NCBI RefSeq assembly: GCF_965243865.1
Contig: NZ_OZ251603.1
Location: 2,604,001-2,668,000, forward strand
Direction of reading: 5' to 3'
Source of the DNA: Hyphomicrobium_A sp965243865
Lineage (GTDB): Bacteria; Pseudomonadota; Alphaproteobacteria; Rhizobiales; Hyphomicrobiaceae
DNA: 64,000 nt
The notes under the pieces are model-generated. The model searched no databases. It was given only the letters and a program-made list of their open reading frames with translations, and was not told the DNA's origin. This document shows positions 42,714 to 50,584 of the stretch, in pieces. Position 1 is the first letter of the stretch. Every line of letters begins with the position of its first letter. The translations under genes and the position numbers were made by a program.

Positions 42714-44462
42714 AATAGCTCTTGGCCAGCTTGCGAACAGCGCTTCGAACCCGAGGCTCTGCGCATCGGCGTCGAGCCCCGCCCGGCGCAGCGCGCGGAT
42801 CGAATCGCCGAGGGCGATCATGTGCGCGCCTTCGGCGCCATTAGGCCCCAGCGTTTTCATTGCCAGCAAAACAGTGCGCCCGAATTGCCGCTTCTTGGCC
42901 GCGTCTTGCAGCTCGGTCAGCACGCCGGTCTCCGGCAGATAGCCGCCCGCCGGTTGCGGTGTTTTGCTGGCGGCCTCCCACAACGGGAACGGCACGTTGA
43001 ACTCCAAAGCATCGAGCACCGTCGCCAGGCGATGCAGCAGCGTCGCGTCCATGCGCCCGCGCACGGCCAGATCCTCGACATACTGAAGATCGGCTTCTCC
43101 GCTGCCTTTCGATCCCTCCGCTATGTCGATCAACGCCAGCCAGTGATTGAGGCTGCCCGCGCCGCCATTCGCCGTCGCCCCGAACGTTGCCCACTGCCGC
43201 GCTTTGCCGAAGTTCTCAGATGCGAGGGCCGCCTCGATTCCGGTTTCTGCGTACCAACTCAGCTCGGGCGCGGGGATAATGCTGTCTGAAGCTGGTGCCA
43301 CCATCCGTAGCGCCGTGAGATAGAAGCCCGCACGATGCGCTTCATCGACGAACGACCGGATCAGCCGCACTTTCTTCTGCGGCGTCATTTCGTGCTCAGC
43401 CGCAACGAACAGCGCCGCACGCCGTTGCGGGCTGTCGGTGCCTTGCGCATCGGACACGGCGGCATTGTCGACACCGTACGCACGATAGATGTCTGCAAGC
43501 TGCTGCGGTGAGATCGCATTGACGATGACCGCCGCCTCTGCCGCGGCCAGACGCTCAGCCGGTGCAGCGTTCCTGTCCAGTGCGAGCGCCGCGAGCAGCG
43601 CTGGTGTCGCCCTCGTGCGAAGGTCTTTGGCATCGACGGCCCCGCCTGCCGCCTGCACCAGCCGATAATCGATCAGCCCGATGCGCCCTTCGCTTTTCGT
43701 ATGCGGCTTGACCCCCATCGACAGCGCATCGAGAGCGGCAAGCCCGATGCCTTCCTTCACGCCCTCCTCGCGCGCCATCTCGGCGGCAAGCCCCGCTCCT
43801 GCAGCATCGCCAGCCGCGGCCGCGCAATATCCCGAGATCAGCGCCGTATCGGCTCGGATCGGCTTTGGCAGAAGGCTGGGAGCAGCACCACCCGCTTTCA
43901 TGGCCTCGCATCCGCGATCCTTGTCGCCGAGCGCGATGGAATTGCGCGCCGATAGGATCGCAACGAGGGGATCGTTGGCTGGCTGGCTTGCGAGCAGGCG
44001 TGCTGCATCTTCCAGCAGCCCGGCGCGATAGAGGATCTCCAGCCGCAGCGCCAGGAACTGCTGATCGCTCACCCCGCCTTCCGGAGGCGGCAGGTTGGAT
44101 GTGATCAGCCGCAGCCACAGCTTGTGCAGCGCCGGAGAGCGCGGCGGCATGTCGATTTCCGAGATGAGCTGTTCCAGCTTCTTGACGTCGAGGCCCTGCC
44201 ACAGCTCGTACGGCAGCCCCGAGCCGTCCTGCGCCATGACGGGCGTCAGGTCCCCGCGCTCGACCGCCGAGGCGCTGCTGTCGCCCAGCGGCCGGATGAT
44301 GTCGTCGCCCCCGCCCGGCGCCTCACGCGGCCGTTCTTGCGCCGCACGGTCGCTCGATCCGAACGGGTCCCAGTCTTGGGCTTGGGCGGTTCCACTCGGC
44401 CCAACGGCCAGGAGCGCTCCCGCAACAGCGAAAGCTACGGCGGATGGGCGGCGCTTTCGCAT
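42705..44462 (-). CDS. Large exported alpha-helical protein, function unknown
   Basis: 585 aa from ATG 44462, with signal peptide (about 1-28, ending AQAQ). The mature protein is Ala/Leu-rich with regular helical pairs resembling TPR/SEL-like or alpha-solenoid repeats (for example LEILYRAGLLEDAARLLASQ, and LRALRRAGLDADAQSLGFEA near the end). No catalytic motif is visible. Its stop codon is supplied by repeat copy 2. It follows the 48-aa membrane protein by 13 bases. Similar proteins are expected between aroK and xerD in Hyphomicrobiales; role unknown. Confidence 0.8.
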   Translation of the reverse strand: MRKRRPSAVAFAVAGALLAVGPSGTAQAQDWDPFGSSDRAAQERPREAPGGGDDIIRPLGDSSASAVERGDLTPVMAQDGSGLPYELWQGLDVKKLEQLISEIDMPPRSPALHKLWLRLITSNLPPPEGGVSDQQFLALRLEILYRAGLLEDAARLLASQPANDPLVAILSARNSIALGDKDRGCEAMKAGGAAPSLLPKPIRADTALISGYCAAAAGDAAGAGLAAEMAREEGVKEGIGLAALDALSMGVKPHTKSEGRIGLIDYRLVQAAGGAVDAKDLRTRATPALLAALALDRNAAPAERLAAAEAAVIVNAISPQQLADIYRAYGVDNAAVSDAQGTDSPQRRAALFVAAEHEMTPQKKVRLIRSFVDEAHRAGFYLTALRMVAPASDSIIPAPELSWYAETGIEAALASENFGKARQWATFGATANGGAGSLNHWLALIDIAEGSKGSGEADLQYVEDLAVRGRMDATLLHRLATVLDALEFNVPFPLWEAASKTPQPAGGYLPETGVLTELQDAAKKRQFGRTVLLAMKTLGPNGAEGAHMIALGDSIRALRRAGLDADAQSLGFEALFASWPRAISN

Positions 44463-44475
44463 GGCGACAACCGGG

Positions 44476-44622
44476 TTACTCAGTACGCACTTTGACCCCA
44501 GGGACGGGCTTCGTGACGGTGCGCGTATGCGGTTCGAATTCTGTTGCCAGGATGTACAGTCCACCAGTGATGATCGCGCAGGTGGTGCCGACAATGAACA
44601 GAAACCGGAACAAGCTGGGCAT
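44476..44622 (-). CDS. 48-aa single-pass membrane protein
   Basis: A 48-residue frame starting MPSLFRFLFIVGTTCAIITG, then GLYILATEF, one hydrophobic helix (about 5-27) followed by a polar, Thr/Pro/Val-rich tail EPHTRTVTKPVPGVKV. It ends 13 bases before the start of the 585-aa gene on the same strand. The sharp division into hydrophobic helix and charged tail, and its consistent position upstream of that gene, argue for a real small protein. Function unknown. Confidence 0.7.
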   Translation of the reverse strand: MPSLFRFLFIVGTTCAIITGGLYILATEFEPHTRTVTKPVPGVKVRTE

Positions 44623-44821
44623 TTGCTTTCCCGTCCCCCTAGGCTTTGGTCACTCGGCAAGTTGGCGCCATTATGACTTGCACTCGCTTGCGATCCAAAG
44701 TAGGCGGCCGGAGCACCATGGGCAATTGTGGTCCGCGGTTTCTCGAAATTGGCCTGTGGGCGGTTGGACTTGACTTCCTCTGCCCCATCCGCTGATTCGG
44801 GCCATCTGAAAGAGACCGAGA

Positions 44822-45400
44822 ATGTCAGACGCTCAATCCTCGCAAGCCATCCGCTCCGCGCTCGGGCAGCGGTCGGTCGTGCTCGTCGGTCTCATGGGCT
44901 GCGGCAAGTCGGCTATTGGGCGCCGCCTGGCGGCGCGCCTGTCGCTCCCCTTCGTCGATGCCGACGAGGAGATCGAGAAGGCTGCCGGCAAAACCATCGA
45001 GGACATTTTCTCAGAGCACGGCGAGCCCTACTTCCGCGAGGGCGAGCGCAAAGTTCTGGCGCGGCTGCTCCGCTCGGGCCCCCAGGTGCTGGCGACAGGC
45101 GGCGGCGCCTTCATGAACGACGAGACCCGCGCCGGCGTCGCCGAGAACGGCGTATCGGTCTGGCTCAAGGCCGACCTGCCGCTGCTGGTGCGTCGTGTTG
45201 GCCGTCGCGGCAACCGCCCCCTGCTCAAGGCGGGCGAACCCGAAGTCGTGCTGCAAGAGCTGATGGCCAAGCGCTATCCTGTCTACGCCGAGGCCAACAT
45301 CACTGTTGAAAGCCGCGACGTTCCACACGAGGTCATCGTCGGCGAAATTGTCGACCGGCTGGGCGAGACCCTGGTCGATTCTTCTGAGGTCGCTCGATGA
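44822..45400 (+). CDS. aroK: Shikimate kinase
   Basis: 192 aa. Phosphorylates shikimate to shikimate-3-phosphate in chorismate synthesis. P-loop VGLMGCGKSAIGRRLA (about 22-37), shikimate-binding DADEEIEKAAGKTIEDIF, and the lid region GRRGNRPLL. The N-terminal ~15 residues are an extension. The stop overlaps the aroB start (ATGA), the usual aroK-aroB arrangement. Confidence 0.96.
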   Translation: MSDAQSSQAIRSALGQRSVVLVGLMGCGKSAIGRRLAARLSLPFVDADEEIEKAAGKTIEDIFSEHGEPYFREGERKVLARLLRSGPQVLATGGGAFMNDETRAGVAENGVSVWLKADLPLLVRRVGRRGNRPLLKAGEPEVVLQELMAKRYPVYAEANITVESRDVPHEVIVGEIVDRLGETLVDSSEVAR

Positions 45401-46533
45401 ACGCGCCCGCCGCTACCCTTGATGTCCGCACCGTTCGCGTCCCGCTCGGCGACCGAGCTTACGACGTTCTGATCGGTCCTGGCCTTCTTGGCCGCGCCGC
45501 GGCGCTCATTGGCGAACGCCTGGGCTCCGCCCGATGCGCCATCGTCACAGACGAGAACGTCGCGAGCTTCCACCTCGCAACGCTCGAGGCAGCGCTGAAA
45601 GCGGATGGCCGCCACGTCGGCTCGATCATCTTGCCGCCGGGCGAGAAAACGAAAAGCTTTCGCATCCTCGAGCCGCTCAGCGAGCGCCTTCTGGAGCTGG
45701 GCCTTGAGCGCGGCGATCTCGTCGTTGCGCTGGGCGGCGGCGTCATCGGAGATCTCGCCGGCTTCGCGGCGTCGATCCTGCGCCGCGGTGTTCGCTTCGT
45801 GCAGATCCCCACCTCGCTGCTGGCCCAGGTCGACAGCTCCGTCGGCGGCAAGACGGGCATCGACACGCCGCAGGGCAAGAACCTCATCGGCGCATTTCAT
45901 CAGCCTGGCCTCGTGCTCGCTGATACCGACACTTTGCAGACGCTGCCCGAGCGCGAGCTGCGCGCCGGGTACGCCGAGGTCGCCAAGTATGGCCTTCTGG
46001 GCGACGCGCCGTTCTTCTCCTGGCTCGACCAGAACCACCGCGACGTGCTCGCTCTGAAGCCCGAGCCGCTCACGAGGGCAGTCGAAACCAGCGTGCGCGC
46101 CAAGGCCGGCGTCGTCAGCCGCGATGAGACCGAGCAGGGCGAGCGCGCGTTGCTCAACCTGGGTCATACGTTCGGCCACGCCTACGAAGCCTTTTGCGGC
46201 TACTCCGATCGCCTCCTACACGGAGAGGCGATCGCCATCGGCATGTGCCAGGCGTTCCGCTTCTCCGAGGCGCTGGGCGTTTGCTCGGAAGCGGACGCAC
46301 CGACGCGCGTCGCCGCCCACTTTGCCGCAGTCGGCCTGCCGACGCGCATCGCCGACATCCCCGGCGACAAGCCCGACATTGAAACGCTGATGAAGCTCAT
46401 GGCCCAGGACAAAAAGGTCCGCCAAGGCAAGCTGACCTTCATCCTCGCGCACCGGATCGGCGAGGCATTCGTCGCCCGTGACATATCGGGCGATGACACG
46501 AGGGCCTTCCTTGCCTCCGAATACGGGGCATAG
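45397..46533 (+). CDS. aroB: 3-dehydroquinate synthase
   Basis: 378-aa NAD- and metal-dependent enzyme converting DAHP to 3-dehydroquinate. The NAD-binding region is GGGVIGDLAGFAASILRRGV with QIPTSLLAQVDSSVGGKTGI. Metal ligands lie in AGYAEVAKYGLL, NLGHTFGHAYEA and HGEAIAIGM, and the family-typical DKKVRQGKLTFIL is near the end. Overlaps aroK by 4 bases; about 100 bases separate it from the CorC-like gene. Confidence 0.96.
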   Translation: MNAPAATLDVRTVRVPLGDRAYDVLIGPGLLGRAAALIGERLGSARCAIVTDENVASFHLATLEAALKADGRHVGSIILPPGEKTKSFRILEPLSERLLELGLERGDLVVALGGGVIGDLAGFAASILRRGVRFVQIPTSLLAQVDSSVGGKTGIDTPQGKNLIGAFHQPGLVLADTDTLQTLPERELRAGYAEVAKYGLLGDAPFFSWLDQNHRDVLALKPEPLTRAVETSVRAKAGVVSRDETEQGERALLNLGHTFGHAYEAFCGYSDRLLHGEAIAIGMCQAFRFSEALGVCSEADAPTRVAAHFAAVGLPTRIADIPGDKPDIETLMKLMAQDKKVRQGKLTFILAHRIGEAFVARDISGDDTRAFLASEYGA

Positions 46534-46632
46534 CGCCGCTAACGATCCCTCGCGCCGGCTGTGCTAAGAGTGCGGTATCGCTGACGCCAAGGGTGCGTCA
46601 GCAACTGCAACGGAGGCGCAGACCTAGGTTCG

Positions 46633-47970
46633 ATGTCAGTCGACACCATTCTCATCCTCGTGGCGGTCCCCGTCCTGATCGTGCTTTCCGCGATCTTCTC
46701 GGGTTCCGAAACCGCGCTCACCGCCGCGTCGCGGGCGCGCATGCACACGCTCGAGCTTGAAGGCAACGCGCGCGCCAAAAAGGTGAACGAGCTTCTTGCC
46801 GCGCCGGGACGCATCATCGGCACGGTTCTGCTTGGCAACAATCTGGTCAACATCCTCGCTTCTGCACTCACGACCAGCCTGCTCATACGCCTGCTCGGCG
46901 ATGTCGGTGTCGTCTATGCGACCGTTGTTATCACTGTGCTCGTCGTTGTCTTCGCGGAGGTGCTGCCCAAGACCTATGCCCTCGCGTATCCTGATCGGCT
47001 ATCGCTCGCCGTCGCGCCACTGATGCAGTGGCTCATCGTCGTGCTGCGTCCGCTGACCATGGGCGTTGAATTCATCGTGCGCCTCATTCTCAAGCTGACG
47101 CCCTCGCACGCCGACGACGAGGCAAACATTCTTGCTGCGCACGAGGAAATCCGCGGCACCATCGAGCTTCAGAAAAAAGAAGGCAGCGTGGCGCGTCACG
47201 ATGCAGACATGCTCGGTGGTGTGCTCGATCTTCGCGACCTGCAAGTCTCGGATATCATGGTGCATCGAACCAAGATGGACACCATCGATGCCGACGAGCC
47301 GCCACAGAAAGTCATCGATGAGCTGTTGCGCAGCCAGTATACGCGCGTGCCGATCTGGAAGGACGAGCCCGAGAACATCGTCGGCGTCCTGCACGCAAAG
47401 GACTTGTTCGCGGCGCTAGGCCGCTCCAGCTGGGACGTGGCCAAGCTTGACATCATGAGCTTCGCCGTCGAGCCCTGGTTCGTTCCCGACACGACGCCTC
47501 TCAAGGATCAGCTCAACGCGTTTTTGAAGCGCAAAGCGCAGATGGCGCTCGTCGTAGACGAGTATGGCGAAGTGCAGGGCCTCATCACGCTCGAAGATAT
47601 TCTCGAAGAGATTGTCGGGCAGATTGCCGACGAGCACGATACGCACGAAGCCGCGATCCGCGTGCAGGCGGACGGCACGGTGAACGTCGACGGCACCGTG
47701 GCCGTTCGAGACCTCAATCGGCAAATGGGATGGGACTTGCCGGATGAGGAGGCAACGACGATTGCCGGCCTTGTCATCCACGAGGCACAGAACATTCCTG
47801 AGCCCGGCCAGGTGTTCACGTTCTACGGGCGGAGGTTCGAGATTCTGCGCAAGGCGCGCAATAAAATCACGGCTCTGCGCATAAGCTCGGCCGCAGTTCC
47901 ATCTGCGCGCACCAGCAGCACGCGTGAGCATGGATCGCCGCACGGCAAGGCTCCAGGCCATTCAGATTAG
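46633..47970 (+). CDS. CorC/HlyC-type transporter with CNNM (DUF21) and CBS domains
   Basis: 445-aa inner-membrane protein. The CNNM/DUF21 domain (about 1-190) has four hydrophobic segments and the motif FSGSETALTAASRARMH. A CBS pair follows (about 210-335: VSDIMVHRTKMDTIDAD, and GLITLEDILEEIVGQIADEH), then a CorC_HlyC domain (about 350-430). Members are linked to Mg/Co efflux or membrane repair. It follows aroKB in the same direction, a common Hyphomicrobiales order. Confidence 0.9.
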   Translation: MSVDTILILVAVPVLIVLSAIFSGSETALTAASRARMHTLELEGNARAKKVNELLAAPGRIIGTVLLGNNLVNILASALTTSLLIRLLGDVGVVYATVVITVLVVVFAEVLPKTYALAYPDRLSLAVAPLMQWLIVVLRPLTMGVEFIVRLILKLTPSHADDEANILAAHEEIRGTIELQKKEGSVARHDADMLGGVLDLRDLQVSDIMVHRTKMDTIDADEPPQKVIDELLRSQYTRVPIWKDEPENIVGVLHAKDLFAALGRSSWDVAKLDIMSFAVEPWFVPDTTPLKDQLNAFLKRKAQMALVVDEYGEVQGLITLEDILEEIVGQIADEHDTHEAAIRVQADGTVNVDGTVAVRDLNRQMGWDLPDEEATTIAGLVIHEAQNIPEPGQVFTFYGRRFEILRKARNKITALRISSAAVPSARTSSTREHGSPHGKAPGHSD

Positions 47971-48080
47971 GTTCAGGTGCGGACCGCAAATCTGCGAGCG
48001 GGTCACACGAAATGATCCGAGCACCGTTGCCGACCGCATCACAGAGTGTGGAGGCAGCGGCAGCAGAAAAAGGAGCTACT

Positions 48081-48314
48081 ATGAAGAAACTTCTCCCCCT
48101 CGCCGCCGTCGCAGGTGCGCTCGTGTTTGCCGCTGTCGGTAGCGCACAGGCTGCCCCCGTCTCCGGCAACGTTCTTGGCAAGATGACGACCGTCAGCCAG
48201 GACAACAGTGTCGTCGAGAAGGCCCACTATCGCCATCATCGCAAGTGGTACAAGAAGCGCTACTACAAGAAGCACCGCCATCACCACCATCGTCGTTGGC
48301 ACCGCTGGCACTAA
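48081..48314 (+). CDS. Tiny exported His/Lys/Tyr/Trp-rich protein
   Basis: 77 aa with signal peptide (MKKLLPLAAVAGALVFAAVG, then SAQA), a short linker and a C-terminal string of basic and aromatic residues (HYRHHRKWYKKRYYKKHRHH, then HHRRWHRWH). AAAGGAG lies just upstream of ATG 48081, and a strong terminator follows, so it is a monocistronic unit. Similar small His/Arg/Tyr-rich secreted proteins are frequent in Rhizobiales without known role; metal or polyanion binding is a guess. Confidence 0.75.
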   Translation: MKKLLPLAAVAGALVFAAVGSAQAAPVSGNVLGKMTTVSQDNSVVEKAHYRHHRKWYKKRYYKKHRHHHHRRWHRWH

Positions 48315-48346
48315 GCGCCTCGGTCTACGCACGATTGAGTGCTTTC

Positions 48347-48381
48347 ATCTCGCCTTCGCAACAGCGGAGGCGAGATTTTTT
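48347..48381 (+). terminator. Intrinsic terminator of the small exported protein gene
   Basis: 9-bp perfect stem ATCTCGCCT/AGGCGAGAT (48347-48355, 48368-48376) followed by a T-run (48376-48381). Confidence 0.85.
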
Positions 48382-48400
48382 GTGGTCACTTCAATTTCAG

Positions 48401-48516
48401 CAGGGCAGGCGAAGCTTGCCCTGCTCAGGCGCCAAGGGCGCCCGGCGCGAGCGCCGGCCATCGGCTGGCGCGACGTTTCCCGCACGCAAAGCTTCGTGCA
48501 GCTCGTGTCACTTACT
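48401..48516 (-). repeat. Three-hairpin repeat, copy 3
   Basis: Directly after bolA: its TAA stop lies in AGTAAGTGACACGAGCTG. Stems CCGGCGCTCGCGCCGG and GGCGCCCTTGGCGCC are identical to copy 1; the third stem is replaced by GGGCAAGCTTCGCCTGCCC. Confidence 0.82.
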
Positions 48517-48778
48517 CCCCAGGAGCCAGCGCCTTGATTGCCAGCGCATGGACACCATCTCTGAGCTCGTCCTGCAGCAGATGATTGACGATCCGGTGCC
48601 GCTCGACGCGCGACTTGCCCGAGAAGTCACTCGACACGATGAGCAGGCTGAAATGGCTCTCGCCCGTCCCAGGCGATCCGCCGTGGCCGGCGTGCAGGTG
48701 CGACTCATTGACCACGTCGAGACGCGTCGGGTTGAGCGAGGTCATCAGCTTTTCGCGCATGCGTGATTGCAGACTCAT
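48512..48778 (-). CDS. BolA-family protein
   Basis: 88 aa covering one BolA domain: MSLQSRMREKLMTSLNPTRL, HLHAGHGG and SHFSLLIVSSDFSGKSRVER, with RIVNHLLQDELRDGVHALAI at the end. BolA proteins pair with monothiol glutaredoxins in Fe-S trafficking or regulation; the HxGH and later His provide the Fe-S ligands. The stop codon touches repeat copy 3. The J-domain and cobST genes are divergent, a typical order in Hyphomicrobiales. Confidence 0.9.
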   Translation of the reverse strand: MSLQSRMREKLMTSLNPTRLDVVNESHLHAGHGGSPGTGESHFSLLIVSSDFSGKSRVERHRIVNHLLQDELRDGVHALAIKALAPGE

Positions 48779-48877
48779 TCGGGTTGCCTCGTCGAGCTGT
48801 CAGAAAAAAAATAGTCCGTTGCCCTCATGGTCGATCTGCTTGTGCGGGACCACGGCGCAGATCATACTTCGTCTACA

Positions 48878-49516
48878 ATGAAGCTGAACTCAAAATACTT
48901 CGACAGCATCCGCGTCGCATCCAAGCGTGAGCGCTCCGAGGCTCAGGTTGCGGCTGAGGAAAAGCGGAACCCGCGCTGCCAATGGAAGGGCTGCACCGCG
49001 CCCGGCAATCACCGCGCGCCTCGTGGCCGCGGGCAGGATGGCCAATACTATCATTTTTGTATGGACCACGTGCGCCAGTACAATGCCTCGTACAACTACT
49101 TCGACGGCATGAAGGACAGCGAGGTCGAGGACTTTCAGAAGGACGCCTCGACGGGCCACCGGCCGACTTGGAAGGTGGGCTCCAACCCGACGGGCACCGA
49201 CCCGGCCATGGCGAGGGCCTCGACCGCGGCCAAATTCGCCTTCCGCACGCTTGATCCGCATGGCTTTTTTGCCAAGCGCGCCCGTGAGCGCGAGCAGTCG
49301 GGCGAGAACCAGCGCCAGCTCAAGCCGCTCGAGAAGAAGCACCTTCAGACGCTAAATCTTCCGGCCCAGGCCTCGCGTGAGGACATTAAGGCGCGATTCA
49401 AGGAGTTGGTGAAGGTTTACCATCCCGATGCTAATGGCGGGGATGCACGCTCGGGTGAGAAGTTGCGTGAGATCATCCAAGCCTATAACTTTCTGAAGCA
49501 AGCGGGTCTCGCCTGA
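48878..49516 (+). CDS. J-domain (DnaJ-like) protein next to cobST
   Basis: 212 aa. The J domain is at the C-terminus (about 155-212): LNLPAQASREDIKARFKELV, then KVYHPDANGG with the HPD tripeptide. The N-terminal part has Cys/His pairs (NPRCQWKGCTAPGNHRAP and FCMDHVRQYN) suggesting a zinc-binding module. It probably recruits Hsp70 to a specific client; proximity to cobaltochelatase genes is conserved but the link is not proven. ATG 48878 is chosen over an upstream frame that shadows bolA's promoter region. Confidence 0.9.
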   Translation: MKLNSKYFDSIRVASKRERSEAQVAAEEKRNPRCQWKGCTAPGNHRAPRGRGQDGQYYHFCMDHVRQYNASYNYFDGMKDSEVEDFQKDASTGHRPTWKVGSNPTGTDPAMARASTAAKFAFRTLDPHGFFAKRAREREQSGENQRQLKPLEKKHLQTLNLPAQASREDIKARFKELVKVYHPDANGGDARSGEKLREIIQAYNFLKQAGLA

Positions 49517-49575
49517 AATCCGGTACTGCTGCCGCACCGATTTCGCTGCCCGCACCACTCCGAGGACACTGCTAG

Positions 49576-50580
49576 ATGCGAGTGCAGACCCAGTCGGGTG
49601 CCGAAGGCAAGCCGGCCAACCTTCCTGACATGAAGCTGTCGGTGCGCCAGGTTTTCGGCATCGACTCCGACCTCGAAGTCCCGGCCTACTCCAAGCCCGA
49701 CGAGCACGTCCCGGACCTCGACCCGGACTACCTCTTCAACCGCGAGGTCACCCTCGCCATCCTCGCCGGCTTCAAGCACAACCGCCGCGTGATGGTTCAG
49801 GGCTATCACGGCACCGGCAAATCCACCCACATCGAGCAGGTGGCCGCGCGCCTCAACTGGCCGTGCATCCGCGTCAACCTCGACAGCCACGTCAGCCGCA
49901 TTGATCTCGTCGGCAAGGACGCGATCGTGCTGAAAGACGGCAAGCAGGTGACGGAGTTCCGCGAGGGTATTCTGCCGTACGCCCTGCAGAGCAACACCGC
50001 GCTCGTCTTCGACGAGTATGACGCCGGTCGCCCCGACGTCATGTTCGTCATCCAGCGCGTACTCGAGGTATCCGGCAAGCTGACGCTTCTCGACCAGTCG
50101 AAGGTGATCCGCCCTCACCCCGCATTCCGTCTCTTCGCGACCACGAATACCATCGGCCTCGGCGACACGTCGGGCCTCTATCACGGCACGCAGCAGATCA
50201 ATCAGGGCCAGATGGACCGCTGGTCGATCGTCGCGACGCTGAATTATCTGCCGCACGACGACGAGGTGCGAATCATCCTGTCCAAGGTGAAGTCGTTCAA
50301 CAAGACCGAGGCCAAGCGCAAGCAGGTGGCGAACATGGTTCGCGTGGCCGACTTGACGCGCAACGCCTTCGTCAATGGCGACCTCTCGACTGTGATGAGC
50401 CCTCGCACCGTCATCATGTGGGCCGAGAACGCCGAAGTCTTCAACGACATCGGCTTCGCTTTCCGCGTCACCTTCCTCAACAAGTGCGACGAGCTCGAGC
50501 GTCCACTGGTCGCCGAGTTCTATCAGCGCTCGTTCGGCGAGGAGCTGCCCGAGAGCGCAGCCAACGTCGCACTGAGCTAA
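49576..50580 (+). CDS. cobS: Cobaltochelatase subunit CobS
   Basis: 334-aa AAA+ ATPase of the aerobic cobaltochelatase, which with CobT and CobN inserts Co into hydrogenobyrinic acid a,c-diamide. Walker A is GYHGTGKSTHIEQ (about 76-88), Walker B ALVFDEYDAGRPDVMF, then LFATTNTIGLGDTSGLYHGT. N-terminus has the conserved VFGIDSDLEVPAYS. Separated by 4 bases from cobT, with which it is surely co-transcribed. No B12 riboswitch is visible upstream. Confidence 0.96.
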   Translation: MRVQTQSGAEGKPANLPDMKLSVRQVFGIDSDLEVPAYSKPDEHVPDLDPDYLFNREVTLAILAGFKHNRRVMVQGYHGTGKSTHIEQVAARLNWPCIRVNLDSHVSRIDLVGKDAIVLKDGKQVTEFREGILPYALQSNTALVFDEYDAGRPDVMFVIQRVLEVSGKLTLLDQSKVIRPHPAFRLFATTNTIGLGDTSGLYHGTQQINQGQMDRWSIVATLNYLPHDDEVRIILSKVKSFNKTEAKRKQVANMVRVADLTRNAFVNGDLSTVMSPRTVIMWAENAEVFNDIGFAFRVTFLNKCDELERPLVAEFYQRSFGEELPESAANVALS

Positions 50581-50584
50581 GCTC

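Noticed and set aside
49517..49575. Cobalamin riboswitch before cobS
   Set aside because: The gap of 59 bases is too short and no B12-box-like sequence is visible.
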